Translations under genes and position numbers: made by a program
Shown: in pieces, positions 31,858-45,364 of the stretch
Layout of the letters: every line of letters starts with the position of its first letter
Numbering within the stretch: position 1 is the first letter of the stretch
Source of the DNA: Oscheius onirici
Taxonomy: Eukaryota; Nematoda; Chromadorea; Rhabditida; Rhabditidae
Assembly (NCBI GenBank): GCA_932521025.1
Contig: OW051469.1
Span: 3,360,398-3,424,397, forward strand
Direction: 5' to 3'
Length of the DNA stretch: 64,000 bases
The notes under the pieces: generated by a model
What the model was told of the DNA's origin: nothing
Database searches by the model: none
The model's input: only the letters and a program-made list of their open reading frames with translations

Positions 31858-34800
31858 ATGAAGTTACTATATCCTCTACTCTTCCCCATTCTCAGCAGTA
31901 CATTGAGACTCGGGTACTTGTCCACCTCGAGTCAGGATGAGAGGGCAGTCCTGCAGAAGTGCCTGCCTAAGGGAAGATTTGAGTGAGTCTGGTATACTTT
32001 TTTACACTAAGCCCCTTTCAGGTTAGTCACTCTGCCAGCTTGTCAGAATTTCAGTGGGATCGAAAATGGCGCCATGTTATTTTATAATCATGGAGTGGAT
32101 GTGATTGTGGCGGACGAGTGTGACGACGGTCAGTTACAGTCTCTCTGTCCCTTTCTGTCTCTCTGCTTTTCTATACCATTATCTCCAGAATTCGACACTC
32201 TCTCAAAACTGGCCCATCGCTGGCAAAAACTCTTCGTCACATTTGGACACACGGCTCTGCCAGCAGACGATCACTTCACCACCGTCATTTTTGCTCCCTC
32301 GAACCCGCTGGGAGTGGCTAGTGCTGTGGCTGCACTCTGTGAGCACGCCAACTGGGATCAGGTCTGAAAAATTTATCAACTGAATGCTGAAAAACTTTCA
32401 GATTGGTTTCTACGTAGATCCGGCAGTAGATGTGGACAAGGACCGCATTTTTCGGACTTTTGAACAGATGGACAGAAATCTGACCATTTCGTTGAATGTA
32501 AATGGATTGGAGCCGGACTGGCCGGAGCAGGTTGCTCAGAATACCAGAGGTTAAAATTTTTGGTTCTCTAAAACTATCCAATTTCAGTGCTTTTCATAAT
32601 CGGTCTCCCGGTGAACATTGACAAAACTTTCACAGAATTCTATTCGAAAACAACGTCTCCAGGAGATTTTAACATAATCTTCGTCGACATCTATAGAATT
32701 CCCGCCAGTCATTTTTATCTAGAAGTTGGCCAGGTTCTTCAAGAACAAAACATCAAGGCCAGGATGATCAGAAACGTCCTCTTAGTATCGTTTTATAAAT
32801 TCAAAAAAATCAAGACTTTTCAGCTCAGTTCCGTCCATTTCGACAAGCAAACTGTCCGGGACTTTGCCTTTTCCAACAGACTCAAAGTTCAGCCTTCACT
32901 GGAGAATCATCTTTTGCTCTGTGACCTCTTTTCTTTGTTGTTCTCTGTGAACTCGACTACGGAAAAGTCGCCCTGGGATCAGCATGTTCAGACGATTAAA
33001 AGAGCTGGACTATCGGGACCTATTCTGGTTTCCGATGGGGTACGGTACACCTACATGAAACTATATGGACACATCAATGGGAGATCGGAGGAGATTTCGG
33101 AAATCTACCCATTTGAAAGGAATGGGAAAGGGTATCATGTGAGTCTGGGAGACAGAGACTGAGAACCGCATCCTTTCAGACAGTCCGAAGAACTGACGAC
33201 CTCTACAGAGTCATGTCCATCCTCCCCGAAGCTCTTCCAGAATGTGGCTTCACGGAAGAAAAGTGCTCAGTTACCCACATTTTCCTCATTGCTGGTGTCG
33301 TAGTAACGATCATCAGCATCCCATTGGGAATCGCGTTTTATCTACAGAGAAAAGAAGACGAGCTAATTAGAATGCCCTGGCGAATAGGCTACGAGAAGCT
33401 GTCCTATAAGGCGGAAAATGAGGTAGTTTTCTTCTTTATTCACATTATATTTTTTAGAATCCTGGCTACCGTAGGATTTCCTCTTACAGTGAGTCTAATA
33501 ACTCTACAGACGATGCTGAAGCTTCTAAAAGATTCGCCTATGTCGGAAATATGAAGGTCACAGCTCTCGTAAGTGAGAAAAACGGACAGAAAGCCTGGAC
33601 TTTTCAGCATTTACACCAGAAACGAGCCGTAACTTTTACTAGAAGTGAGATGGAAAGACTGAACCAGCTCAAAAATATCAACCACTCCAATGTGAATCCA
33701 TTTGTTGGGATGACGTTTAATCAGAACTCGGAACTGGTCGTGCTGTGGAATTACTGTGTGAGGGGGAGTCTGGATGACGTCTGTTTTGGGACAGGGAAGA
33801 GACTGGGAAGGAACTTTCAGTCGACTTTTCTGAAGCATATTCTGCATGTGAGTCTTGGAAGTGAGAGGTGACTGACTGACTGACTGACTGACTACTGAAA
33901 CAGAGATTTCCAGGGTCTCAAGTTCATTCACAGTAGTCCGATCAAGGTTCATGGCTCTCTCTTTCTGACCAACTGTGTTGTCGACAGTTACTGGGTTGTC
34001 CGCCTGACCGATTTCGGCTTGAACTCCATCCTCAAGTCTAAGGTATCCAAACGAGAGACAAAAAAATGGACCTGTTTCAGATGGAAAGTAAAGAACTTGT
34101 GGCCAATGCTCCTCTGAACTTTGAGTACATGAACAAAAGTAAGAAAATGTAATTATCTAAAGAACAGTTTAGAATTCCTTCAACTCCCACCTGAGCAGTT
34201 AAACAAATTGAAAGAAACCAAGGATTTTTATTCTGTCAAGGGAACTGTAGAAGGAGACATCTATCAGTTTGGGATGGTCATGTACCAGATTCTGTTTTAC
34301 CGCAGGCCCTTTAGGGAGAGAAGGGAATCGAATGAAGGTACAGTTTTGATTTTACCAACAAGAATTTTCAGCCATCATGACTATGATCTGCGATGCTGAG
34401 CGGAAAGTGGCCATGCGACCAGTGGTAGTGGAAAATAACGAATTCAGCATGAGGTTGCTTTCCGTCATGCAGCAAGTAAGGTTTCAATTTTTCTTCAAAA
34501 CTCTCATTGAATTCAGTGCTGGCTGCACAAGGTCGATTATCGTCCGGTTCTGTTCAAAATCACTGACGCTGTGGCAAGGGAGTTTGGTCACAGGTCAGTT
34601 CTTTACAAATATATTCGGACCCGATTTGATCCGTTTTTTGAATAAGCACTGTCCGATTTTTTTAGGATAAGAGAATAAGATAAGAGAATACTGTCCGGTT
34701 CAATGTTCAGTCATTTTTTAGGATAAGGGCAAAATGCACTTCGCATATCGTTCAATGTTTCTGTTTAGCGCCAAATCTAGAGTCAACGCTTTCGAATTTG

Positions 34801-36022
34801 TGATACAGTAACCCCCTCGCTGATCTTAAAGTTGAGCAGATCCTAAAAATGGAACGATCAGAGAATCAGTCACTCATCTTTTCTTTCTCGTCTTTTTAGT
34901 CCCCATCCCAGAGAAAAATTCTTTTCAGTGCCAAAGGAACCCTAATCGATCAAATGATCACGATGATTGACGAATACTCTGCTAACTTGGAAGATATTGT
35001 GGCTGAGAGAACAAAACTGTTGGAGGAGCAACACGACAGGACAGAGGCTCTCTTGTACAGACTGTTACCCAGGTATCGGATCCCTTAAAAGATCTGTCAT
35101 TTTCTCAGACAAATAGCCAATTCTCTCCGAGACGGCCTCCCCATCAGGCCACAGCTTCATGTTGCTGTCTCTCTCCTCGTCTCGGACGTCTGTCGCTTCA
35201 CCGCCCTTTGCGAGTCTTGCATTCCAGAACATGTAAGAACAATTCAAGCTCTTTAAAAAATCCTCAGATAATCGACATTTTACAACAACTATATTCTTCG
35301 TTCGACATGATTATCTCCCGATTTCAATGCTTCAAGGTCTGGTCTTCAATTTTCATTTCACAGCGGCTTTTAGATAGAAAACGTCGGGGATGCCTACCTT
35401 CTGGTCAGTGGAATTCCTGAAATGGCAAACTATACCCATTTGGCGGAAGTTTGCCGCATTGCCATCGAAATCCAGACTGTAACTCACATCTCCTCAAAAT
35501 AGTGTGGGAATTTCAGTTTTTGAGAAATTTTGTGGTTCCGCACAAGAACGAGTTCAAGATGCAGGTCAAGATGGGAGTCAGTTGCGGAGCTGTGGCTTCT
35601 GGAATTTTAGGCAGTCTCTCACCGAGGTATGAACTCTTCTGTTACTTGCTTCAAAAGAAAATTCCAGATTCTGCATTTTTGGCGACACCGTCAATACTGC
35701 TTGTCGAATGGCCAGCACAGCCCTACCTGCCAAGATTCAGATGACAGAACAGTCTCAAAATCTTCTGTCCTCAAAGTTTCCAAACTTTATCACTGAGGAA
35801 CGAGGAATTGTCGATATCAAGGTAAGAAACGTTTTAGCTCTCATGCAAGCATTTTAGGGAAAAGGTCCCAGCATGACCTATTTTCTCGTGGGAGAGACAC
35901 CGGTCCTGAGACCGCCAAAAACATCGGACGAGGTCTTCCTCGACGTTGTCGATGCCATGATGCCGAAGAGTGGAAGGAGTATTCGGACCTGGAGAAACAG
36001 TGCGAAAAATTTGAAGCTGTAG
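31858..36022 (+). CDS. Receptor-type guanylate cyclase (GCY family)
   Basis: A single-pass receptor making cGMP; in C. elegans such proteins act mainly in sensory neurons. 21 exons (first 31858-31982, then 32022-32128, 32189-32361, 32402-32549, 32588-32784, 32824-33138, 33180-33422, 33458-33568, 33608-33847, 33914-34042, 34081-34138, 34173-34337, 34372-34475, 34517-34593, 34929-35072, 35109-35232, 35268-35336, 35374-35478, 35517-35626, 35668-35821, 35858-36022), about 1020 aa. Signal peptide 1-14; extracellular domain to about 388; membrane span about 389-410; kinase-homology domain from MPWRI; dimerisation helix (LEEQHDRTEALLYRLLP); cyclase domain about 790-960. Catalytic set intact: D805 (LVSDVCRFT), E845 and D849 (ENVGDAY), C917, N924 and R928 (FCIFGDTVNTACR). 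The kinase-like part lacks a catalytic HRD loop, as in the family. I cannot assign a specific gcy orthologue. Confidence 0.93.
33869..33896 (+). repeat. TGAC microsatellite in a guanylate-cyclase intron
   Basis: Six tandem TGAC units lie in the short intron between exons 9 and 10. Confidence 0.8.
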
Positions 36023-36208
36023 CACATTTTTGTTCTGTTATTTGTTGAAAATAGTTTAAACAAACAAGAGAAAGGAATTGCTGACGGGATCCATTGTTCG
36101 TAGAACATTGGTCTTGTCTGTTTCAGGGTCTATACTTGATTATCGATTTTACCAAAAGCGATGAACCTCAAAATTTTTGGATCAGCGACAAGCGATTCTT
36201 TGCTATAC

Positions 36209-36361
36209 AGTGTGAGAATTTTCAATAGGAAAAAGATAGGAAGGGAAGCTCAAGGCACCCAGACTAAGGAGGTATATTGTCTAAAAAGGGAGGAAGAAAT
36301 GTTAGACAGTCTCGGCAGAAGGGGAGTCATTGCCTGAAAGTTTTGAAATTTCAATTACAAT
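36209..36361. pseudogene. Internally deleted copy of the ONECUT gene's last exon region
   Basis: About 150 nt repeats the sequence at 37877-38085 in the same orientation, including AAGCTCAAGGCACCCAGACT and TTAGACAGTCTCGGCAGAAGG. It then jumps directly to GGAGTCATTGCCTG, skipping about 70 nt that encode most of the last ONECUT exon. AGG at both deletion edges suggests a microhomology deletion. The remnant cannot supply an intact exon. Confidence 0.75.
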
Positions 36362-36627
36362 CAATCCCGATATCGCGAGCGACATCGATATCATATATCT
36401 TGGCCTCCTGACTTGCTCGAAAAATGCAAGAATAAGATCGATTGTGTTCTTTGTTACATAAGAATCTCATACTCGAGAGCCAGTGCTCAAAGTGTCTTTA
36501 GTGCGTCACATTCTGGGAAAGAGCAAAGGTAATACTTCCAGAGGAATTTTTCACATTCCCAAACTTTATTTTTTCCCGTTCTATCGTCCTTTTTTGTCCT
36601 TTTTGCAATCAGTCTTCAGGACACACT

Positions 36628-37008
36628 TCATCTCCATAACGGATCCCGAACGTAGCCCTTCAAGCAGTTGCACATGTTCTTCACGCAGGGGAAGGACGTC
36701 TAAAACTATGCTATAAACATTAATGATAGTTCCTACTGGATTAGTGGATTGGCTCCAACATTCAACATTCCGCCTCCACCGGCACTCTTGGAACTTTTCG
36801 TTTTCCTGGCAGTCATTTGGACATTCCTCGGGCAGGATGCAGTTTCCGTTATGGCGCAGGAAGCCCCATTTACACGCACAGCCATCTCCTCTACAGTCCA
36901 GAATACATATTGGATAGCGGTCTCTACAGGTCGGGACACAATGATTGTTTATTCCAATACAGCCATCTAGATACTCGTTGGGCTTAGAGCAGGTGAGGGT
37001 TGCGGAAG
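36628..37008 (-). CDS. Secreted protease inhibitor with two TIL domains, possibly broken
   Basis: TIL (trypsin-inhibitor-like) domains block serine proteases in the extracellular space. Exon 36737-37008 encodes a complete ten-Cys TIL domain: TCSKPNEYLDGC, CVPTCRDRYPIC, CRGDGCACKWGFLRHNGNC, then CPNDC starting a second one. A 37-nt intron (36700-36736) joins it to 36628-36699, which continues domain 2 (FPCVKNMCNCLKGYVRD), but then stops at TGA. The expected ending (EMKCVLKTDCKK) lies immediately after in another frame, so the second domain looks frameshifted. The signal-peptide exon was not found: upstream the TIL frame meets a TGA. Either a recent pseudogene or a sequence error; the domain call itself is firm. 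Confidence 0.65.
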
Positions 37009-37966
37009 CTGAACTAGGAGTTCACGAAAGAGAAATAGCAAACCAAGGCCTAGGAGGCATGATAGCAATAAGAGTTTCTGCAAGACTGAACGACTCTGAA
37101 CGAGAAGTTGTGGGAGTCGAAGAGGAGCGCAAAACGCACTGTATTTATTGGGGGGAACGGTTGGTCGAGAATACAGGCGAGCGATAATGAGATGACAAGA
37201 ACAAGTCCATGTGTTGGAAAAAAAGAATTCAGTTTAAAATGATGAAGAAAAGCCAGGAGAGGAAGCGCCAATGCCCTTACAGGATCACCAAAGAGACTTC
37301 TAGGGCTGCCGAAACGAAAGTAGAATGTCTATCTAGAATAAAGCTATCATATATCTGGATCTGTGAAAAAATGGATTCTTTGAAAAGAAGGAATTTGTCT
37401 TTGCCCTGCGTTTCATTGACCAGATGAAGAACCCCAAAGACAGTATTGTGCTCAAAGTTCTTGTCGGGTCAGAAGAATCTCCGTTTTTTTTCCTCTTCAT
37501 TAAAAGTAACTCGCTTCAATATAGCATTGCTGTGGTAAAGTGTGTATAATATCAGATTTTTTGGATTACTCCATAAAAAATACTAGAAAATGGGACCAGT
37601 TATAAGTGGGAGTGGGCCAGAGTGCAAGATCCCCGAATTTCGAATAAAAGGCAGTCACAATATGAGGGGGAAGTTTGGCAAAACAAGGTCCAGAGGAAAA
37701 GGGAACAAACTGACCAAAAATGACAAAAAGGGAGTAATGTAAAACACCGAGCTAGAATGGAATCTAATTTTGGGCGAAAAAATGCAAAAAAGGGGACAAA
37801 ATGACTTAGATGTGTGTAGGCCTCGTATATTTACAGCTGGGCTTATTATGTGGGCAAGAAGAGACAGAAATTGGTCGAGAATTTTCAGGAAGAAAAAGAT
37901 AGGGAGAGAAGCTCAAGGCACCCAGACTAAGGAGGTATATTGTCTAAAAAGGGGGGAAAGGAAAAG

Positions 37967-40900
37967 TTAGACAGTCTCGGCAGAAGGCTCGTCCAGCGTG
38001 TCTTCTTCCTGCTTGATCATGCCGCGATCGACGACGTCGACGGGAGAGTCGCCCAGGGGAGTCATTGCCTGGAAATTTTGAAATTTAAATTATAATTGCG
38101 GCAATTCTCAGACACATATAGTAGTCTGGAGTGAAGACAGTCCTTGACAATTTTTCAGGTTATTTGTCAGAAACAAGAATAAGGAAGGAGGATATTTACG
38201 AAAATCAGCCAATGCTACGCACCCAAAACAGAACAGAAGCTTATTTTTATAAGAATGAGCCTTAATTTTAATGGCCAACGAGAGAAAAATTCAGAGGATT
38301 ATGTAGAAAATTATTCTGAGGCCAGCTTATGACTTGGAATGGCTAAAGATTATCAAAGTTTTTTTTGGAAATATATACTCAAAAAAGTTCAATCGGATAG
38401 CTTCAAGAAAGAAAGTTTTCATGAAAGTTCAATCTGATAGCTACGAGTCAGTTTCACCTGTCCGAATCAGTCAAAAAGTTATCTATACCAACCTCACTGC
38501 GATCGATCGCTACATAGTGACCACGGAGGACGATTCCTTCGTCCAGGCCCATCTGCAAAAGTTTCTGTTGAGTCAAAACTGTCCTAGATTCATTTCTGCG
38601 ATGCCAAAAAGGTGAAAACTCTAGAAAGTTAAAAGTTCAGAGAACCGAATATCAGACAAAGGTAATGGAATTTTTTGGCCCCACCCTTGGGAAAGAATCT
38701 AAAAGTCCCACCTTATAATCGTCGTCATCCAAATTATTCGAGACGTCTCTACTGTAGGCAATGGCCGCGTCTGCCACACTGCTCACCTGAAACGTGTGCT
38801 CCAGTGATTTTGACTCAAAGTGAGTGCTTGTGTGTGTGTGGGAAAGCGTGGCACAGAAATTAGAGCTCTAGCTAGTGGGGACCCGAGAACGGTTAGTGCT
38901 TCTTCTCACTCATGCTCACGTACCGTGGCTTCGACATGTTGCATGCTGGCAGGCACTCGTCGTCGGGGTGCGGCAGCCGTACGAGGCGGACTGTCTGGTG
39001 GCGGGGTGACCGGACGCACCTGCACAGGGTTTTATGTAAGGAGAGAATATGCAAAATGTTCAATGGTTCTATTTTCTCAGTGTCAGATGGGTTCAAATTG
39101 GGTAAATTTAAATTTATCTACGATCCGCACAACTGCTACTTCGAAAGCTACGTCTTTGATTGTTTCCGAAGAAAAACATAGGAATTCGCAGGAACTAGTT
39201 ACTGTTCGTTTCCAGAAATTTTTAGTCTCCAAACCGCCTTGAAACTGACTCATATGGACACAGCCAAGCTGGTAGAATTTTTGGCTTTTTTTCGGCCTTT
39301 GCTGAGTATAATTTTCGATATTTTCAGGTTCTGTTTTAGTTTTACTGGAACCTACTGCACAAGCTAAAACTGGCAAATAAATTGTGAGTTGAAAATGTGG
39401 ATTTAATAATTGTTTGGATCCGATTCTTCACCAGATTTTATGTGACTTTTTCTTGATGGAGAGCGTCAAATTACAAGTATTCGTTGCAAAGTTACAATCG
39501 CGTTCAAAAATACAAAGCTAAAAAACCACCCTTCGTGTTTTTCCGTTTTACGGGAAAGGAGGCATAATTCTTTCGTTTTCGACAAAAAATATGGTAGTGG
39601 CTATTTGAGTCCCAGATTCTGTTTCAAAGGAAACACGAAACTAGCCGTCCTGAGGGCTGCCAAATTCTAAGGTACGGTCTTTAAAGGACTGTGTGCAAGA
39701 CATGGAAAAGTTGGACAAGAATTCATGCTCCGTGACGACGCATGGCTAGAAAATGTCTAGTGCCATACCATGCTCTTTTTTCTTCACATCAAGAAGAACC
39801 GCCAAAATACTTCAGTTTATTAAAACTACTACAAGAGGAGACAGGAAAGCAATAAAGGAATGAATAGGGAATTATCACTGGAGAACTACAGTCGCAAGCA
39901 AAATACTGGAACTCTTTCGGAGAACGGACCCATGGGAAGGAAACCTAGGCAAGATCGACCTCACTATTCGAATATTCTACATCTTCGCGGAAATCGGAAT
40001 TTTCGTCCTGAAAAGAAGAATCCTACATTTTTTTCTTCCCTATTTGATCAAAAGCCGTACTGCTTTCTTTTTTTCGCAACGGGACTCATGGGCAGACAGT
40101 CCTTTAACCAATTTGATGAGTTTTCAAGGCTCTGTCTCTCTGTTTAAAGGACTGTCCACCCATAAGTCTCACAAGTTCACTTGTCTTTCGAAGTCTGTCA
40201 CAGAAAAAAACTTAATGCAACTTAACCAACCTGTTGATAAGGCTGCGGCTCGTCCTGATTACTGCCAATCCGACTTCTCCTCCTGGCATTCATGAAAAAG
40301 TTGGCCACCGTCGAGAGATCTAGCCGCAAATGTTCTGCGATCGTCTGCTGCATTTCCCGGGACGGACGCTGCGTTTCGCGGAAAATTGCCTGGAAACAGT
40401 TATTTTGCATAGTCAAGAGATTTCTCTACCTGTAGCGTCCTCTTCTGGATATCGGTGAAAACCAGCCGCGGCCGTTTAGCCGAGGGACCACTGTCGTCCC
40501 CGATGCTCCGCCGATTGCTGTGACGGACGTTTTGAGCAGGAGTTGGTGGGTTCATGCCGACGACTTTGACACCAACTGGACCGTCTTCGCCCTCTGAATA
40601 CGAATTTTAGTGACTTGTCAGGAAGACCCACTAGATGAGAATAGTCTTAACACTAAAGCACCCGACTACTCATTTTGTAAACACACTAGGATCCAAGACA
40701 CTCGCCTCTTGCTACGCTTTTTTCCCATCTGTGTTGTGGATCGGGATCCTGTCACAGCGCGTCACAACTAATCTCTTTGGTCACGAGCAATCTTATGTCT
40801 GTGTAATTAGTTGTCCTGGAAGTTAAATCTTGGACTGCTGGCTCGTCGCCTTCTCGTGTTACAACATTATGTATTTCTGTTCTGTCGTCCTGCGTGTGAC

Positions 40901-42906
40901 CATTTTTTGAACATTTTCCGGCACTATAAGATTAAAGGACTTTCATGTTTCCCTACTACTAAAGCGCATCTGTTTCTCTCTACGCGACAATCAAAAACTC
41001 TAGTTCTCTCAATAGATCTGCCCAGTTTGATGGTAATCAAGGCAGAATGGTAACGATAAGTGGTCCGGTAAGCGCCCGTGACTCATCATGACTATTTACT
41101 ATTTGCTCAGGAACTGTCCTCATTTTTTTTTACTAAACCTAGTCCCTCTAACTTCTCTAACATCTTCCCCATTTTTCGAAGTGAGAAATCTCGCCATTCC
41201 AAAAACCGGTTTCGCAGCTTCTTTTCTACTCGTAAACTGCCTACTCGTTCTATCTTGTGTAACAAACAGCCGTGTTCTAAAACAGTAAAAACTTACCACC
41301 TTGCTTGTACATGTCCAGAATAGCCAGACGCATTTGGAGTGGCTGTTGAACCCAATTGAACATTCTCCGGAAAGTTTCTCGTCCCGATTTCAGTTTGTTC
41401 CAGGGCTTCGGGTTGCGAAGGAGATCGGACAGTGTTCCCTGACTCCGGCACAGAATTCTTTCCGCAAAAATGGCTTGTGGAATAGAGTGCTGTTTCAGTT
41501 CGTAGGCGATTCTTTTACATAGCTCCTTCGTGTCTATGTAGATGTCGTCGTCGATTTCTGCATTCAATGGGTCGTTGTTGTCTTTCGTCGAGTAGACACG
41601 TCCTAAAAATTGAACTGAACAGAGAAACTGAGAGACAGAGAGATCTCAAGAGAAACCACCCACTCTGATTCCTTGTTAACAACTGAGCTCGATAGATGTT
41701 ATCCTGTTCGTCTACTGACAAGTGACTGAGATCTTCCTGACCATCATCCGAGTCGTGTTTGATCACTCGTCCCAAGACGGAAGAAGATGGCTGAGAATAC
41801 GAATGAGGGGACGGACTGCTGCCACGGGGCTCTCCAATCAGACTGGCGATCATTGTCGTAGCCAGTTCGACGTTCGAGACGGCTGGAGGGGTTTCGTTCT
41901 GATCGAGACGGTCCAACTCGTGTTGGGAGGGAATGGTCTGAGCTATTAGAAGATGCTGACCGACGGGACCGTCCAGACTATCTTCTTCCTGAAATTTTCC
42001 GTGTAAACTGTCTCTCTGTCTCTCTCACTTTGATGTAAACATCAGTAGCTCCATAATGTCCTCTTGACTGATGTGAACGCCTGCTATCCAAATGCAAAGG
42101 TGACAGTAGACCAGCCGGTCCATTTCCAAAGCTCGTCTTTTCCAGTGAGGAATGGCTACTGTACTGATTAGAAAGACCCATGAGATAGGAACTGCTGAAA
42201 AGGTGAAATACCAAAAAGAACAAAAAAAGAACATACCTTTCAGTGCTCGGCATGCTCATTGGAGCTAACGGTGCAAGATTTGGACTGCTTCTGTGGGAAT
42301 TTGCCGTCGTCGAAGAGGACTGCTGTTGTGGACTGATGGTCTCGAGAAAGTTTTCCGGAAGCTCTTCATTGTTCCGGTAGTAGTTGCTCGGGTCAACGTG
42401 GAGTGTGTAGGATTCAGATGGACGACGGGTCTCTTTTGAGCTGAAAATTGTAGTTTGTGGGGGAAAGTTCGAGAAGCTTCTGCGTGAAAAATTCAAAAAA
42501 CACGTTTGGTTCAAGTTCCCGCCTAAAAAAATTCAAATATGGGTGTAAGGTCTGTTCAAAAAGAAAAGGGATTCAAAAAATAAGAAGATTTTAGCTGTTT
42601 GCCTCATGATCCATTTAGTACGCAAACAGTGGTCCAGAAATTCCAACTTTCGCCATCTTTCTTTCAAATTTCTTGGCCGAGTATCCACTTTTTGCGTACT
42701 AAATTGGTCTCGAGGCAAACAGTTTAAATCTTACGGTAATCCTTTTTGAAACAAAGTTTCGAGTTTAGGAGACAAAAACCCAAAATTACCTGCTAGTTGC
42801 AGTTGAACTGGCCGCCGTCGTGCCAGGCTCCATTTTGAATTTCATCGTGTTATCCCTCTTCAGAGAAGGAGTCGTGTCGAGATCAAAATGCTGAAGAGGC
42901 CCAAAT
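37967..42906 (-). CDS. ONECUT transcription factor (CUT domain plus divergent homeodomain)
   Basis: A DNA-binding regulator acting in the nucleus; ONECUT proteins specify neuronal and other fates. Exons: 42790-42906, 42237-42440, 42029-42194, 41664-41988, 41297-41602, 40430-40593, 40231-40389, 38924-39019, 38712-38786, 38493-38552, 37967-38068; phases all agree. From the ATG at 42845 the protein is about 570 aa; the frame is open further upstream, so a 5' exon may be missing. CUT domain about 266-349 with SIPQAIFAERILCRSQGTLS and LLRNPKPWNKLKSGRETFRR. Homeodomain about 392-446 with AIFRETQRPSREMQ and NFFMNARRRS; F and M in place of the usual recognition-helix W and Q/K are the ONECUT signature. 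The N-terminus is Ser/Gln-rich; the tail is acidic (IKQEEDTLDEPSAETV). C. elegans has several ONECUT genes and I cannot say which this matches. Confidence 0.93.
42547..42758. mobile_element. TIR element of the TCTGTTCAAAA family, copy 3, in an ONECUT intron
   Basis: Left end AAGGTCTGTTCAAAAAG. The interior inverted pair is GCTGTTTGCCTC/GTACGCAAA on the left and TTTGCGTAC/GAGGCAAACAG on the right. The right terminus (CCTTTTTGAAACA) is diverged. It sits between the first and second recognised ONECUT exons. A TTGGCCGAGTATCCA block links it to the hairpin at 5928 and the copy at 30281. Confidence 0.65.
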
Positions 42907-45364
42907 CTGAAAATTAAAAAATTAGATCAAAGAAGGCAAAAATCGATAACGACATTGTAAATAAGGTTAATTGAAAGTCTTTTGATGTTGGATCGAGTTT
43001 ATAGCCGCAGAGAAAAAGCAACAATACTCTATCGCCAGCTGTAGAAGAGGGGCTACGTAGCGTGGGAAAGAAGAAAAGAGATGACCAAAAAAGGAAAATT
43101 GCTTGTTTGCGCAGAGATTTGAGAATAAAGAATTTTTAAAAATTGAGGATGTTGTTGGGAATAAAACTTGGACACTGTGAAAGATCCCATGGTCTGTTCA
43201 GTGAAAACTTTGTGTCTTTTTCATTTTTTTGCCGGACCCGAATTACAGACGGTAGGTGCGAACGTTGAAAACAGAATTCCTTTGATCGTTTTCCTTTTTT
43301 GTTTTGGGCCATTTCATTCAACGTTGAGTATCCAACGTTTTACGTGATCTATCTGTCAAAAAGTACCAGAACATTTCAAATGACTTGTTGTGAACTTTCT
43401 TGCTAAACAGACTACAGTTTCTGAAATCGAGAAACTCTTCGATGTTCCCTCTTTGCCTTTTTAGGAAAACATTTCTAGAGAGTACGTGCTTGTCAAACTT
43501 CCATTCCTTCCAAACTAACCCTCTTAACTTCTCAATTCTTCTGATACTACTCACTAATTTCACGACCTTCTCTCTCTTTCTCTCTCTGGGTTCGGGGTCG
43601 CGGTGGATGGCATGGGGGTGCCTTCCCATGTCGTTTTCTCTCTCTCCCACAAACCAAATTGGTTGCCGGGAGGAGAAAGAAAAGGACAAGAGAGACGGAA
43701 AGTTTGAGTATGCTTTTCAACTTTGAGAGGCATGACGTCTAAAACGTTGTAGGAACTGAGAGTGTGGGAACTCATTTTGAAGTTTCTTTTTTTGTTAAAA
43801 TGTAGTTTTTTTAATGATCCGGAGCTTTTAGAGACTGAAACCTTAGCTAAACCAAGGAAGTTTTGTCTCAACTGGATTTCCACGGATGTTGACTGTTTCC
43901 AGTGAACGAATTCCTACTTTTTTGAATAAAAATCATCTGTTATATTATCTTAAAGGTAGGTTTACCCAAAAAGAAAGGAAAAACAACCAAAACTCTAAAA
44001 AATTATGAGCATTTTAAGCCAAAATCTGAAGTTTTGTTCTACTCGGCTCTTTGGACCCGTCAAAACCGACCAAGAAGAGCCAAGAATCGGGCGAAACTGG
44101 CCGAAAAGGGCATAGATGTAGATGAGAGGAAAAAATCGATGAAAAAATCGAAAATTGACGAAATATCGATTAAAATTGATCCGCATCGATTTGTGGAGAG
44201 GCGAGTCGGGGGGCCGGGGCCCCTCTGTGTACGCCAAGTGTTTGCAGCCTCTCCGCTCTCTAGCGCCCGGTAAGCGGTCTGACTCTGGCCTTTTCAGCAG
44301 GCGCCGCGTAGGATCGGCAGTCGGGGAGACCTACGCAGCCAAATTGCGACTTAGGGAGTCGGGGCCCGAATGGCTGGCAGCTTGCCAGTGTGGGCAAGGG
44401 GCTGAGAGAGAGTGACGACGGGAGGAGAGGCCAAAGATGGAAAAAATTCGAGTTGATAGGCTTGTTTACCTGCTATTTCTGCTTGCTTTTGGCGCCAAAT
44501 TTTTCTATTTTTCCCCGATTTTTTTTATTCTAATGATTCTAATTTTGGAATACAGAACATGTCACAGATTCACTTCCTGCTTTTTTTATGACGCACTTAA
44601 AAAACTGGCATCTTTAGAAACCTGTCCCGGCTCAAGAGTAAAATAAAACTGAAGCAAAATTTCGAGACATTCGTGTGCTACTTGGAAAATTACAAAAAAA
44701 AACAGTTCTAACAATCACAAAAACACATTTTTGCGTCCATTGACTGAAAGATTTTTATCTTTCAAAGATTATGACAACATAAAAAAGTGATCATTTTCGT
44801 TTTTTAAGAAGGTTTTTTGAAAACTAAACTTGGGGAATCACCACAAACGAGAATGCATACTCGTCCGAAAAAAGAGCGCCTTGTTTGTTGTGGTTCATGT
44901 AAATCTAAAACGATAGTGTTCTTTCTGACTCTCATTTACCAAGTTTGAATAGATGTTTATATTTCAGACGGGCATTTTTAGCAAATCTGAGCAAATGAGC
45001 TCAGCAAGATAATCTTTTGGAATACGGTAATTTGCTCTCCGTTTTGCCCTTTGCATCAGTGATCTTTAGAGCCAAGGAGTAAAACAACTTTTCCTTAATT
45101 TTCTTGCTTCTCTCCCTTCCCAGCCTCCCGTAATCCCTAGCGTGCCAAAGAGGCCGACGTCCTGTTCCATTAGGAAGGAGCCTGCTTGGCCTTCTCCCGA
45201 AAGGTCAGCCAGTAAAGAGAGACCGGAATCATAAAGGGTGTGTAAGCAGGCCTCGGGATTATACGCTATGCCTGAGGGGGATTAGAGATGGGCAGTTTGG
45301 ATGCAGGGACGTTTTTTTCTCTCGTTCAGATCCAAAAAATGTCAGCTTTTTTCAGCAATGCCAA
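42907..45364. other. Intergenic region upstream of ONECUT and malt-1
   Basis: The two flanking genes are transcribed away from each other, so this 2.4 kb probably holds both promoters and perhaps a 5' ONECUT exon. Open frames on both strands at 43318-43883 are biased-composition and unsupported. 44200-44420 is distinctly GC-rich without a recognisable motif. Confidence 0.5.
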
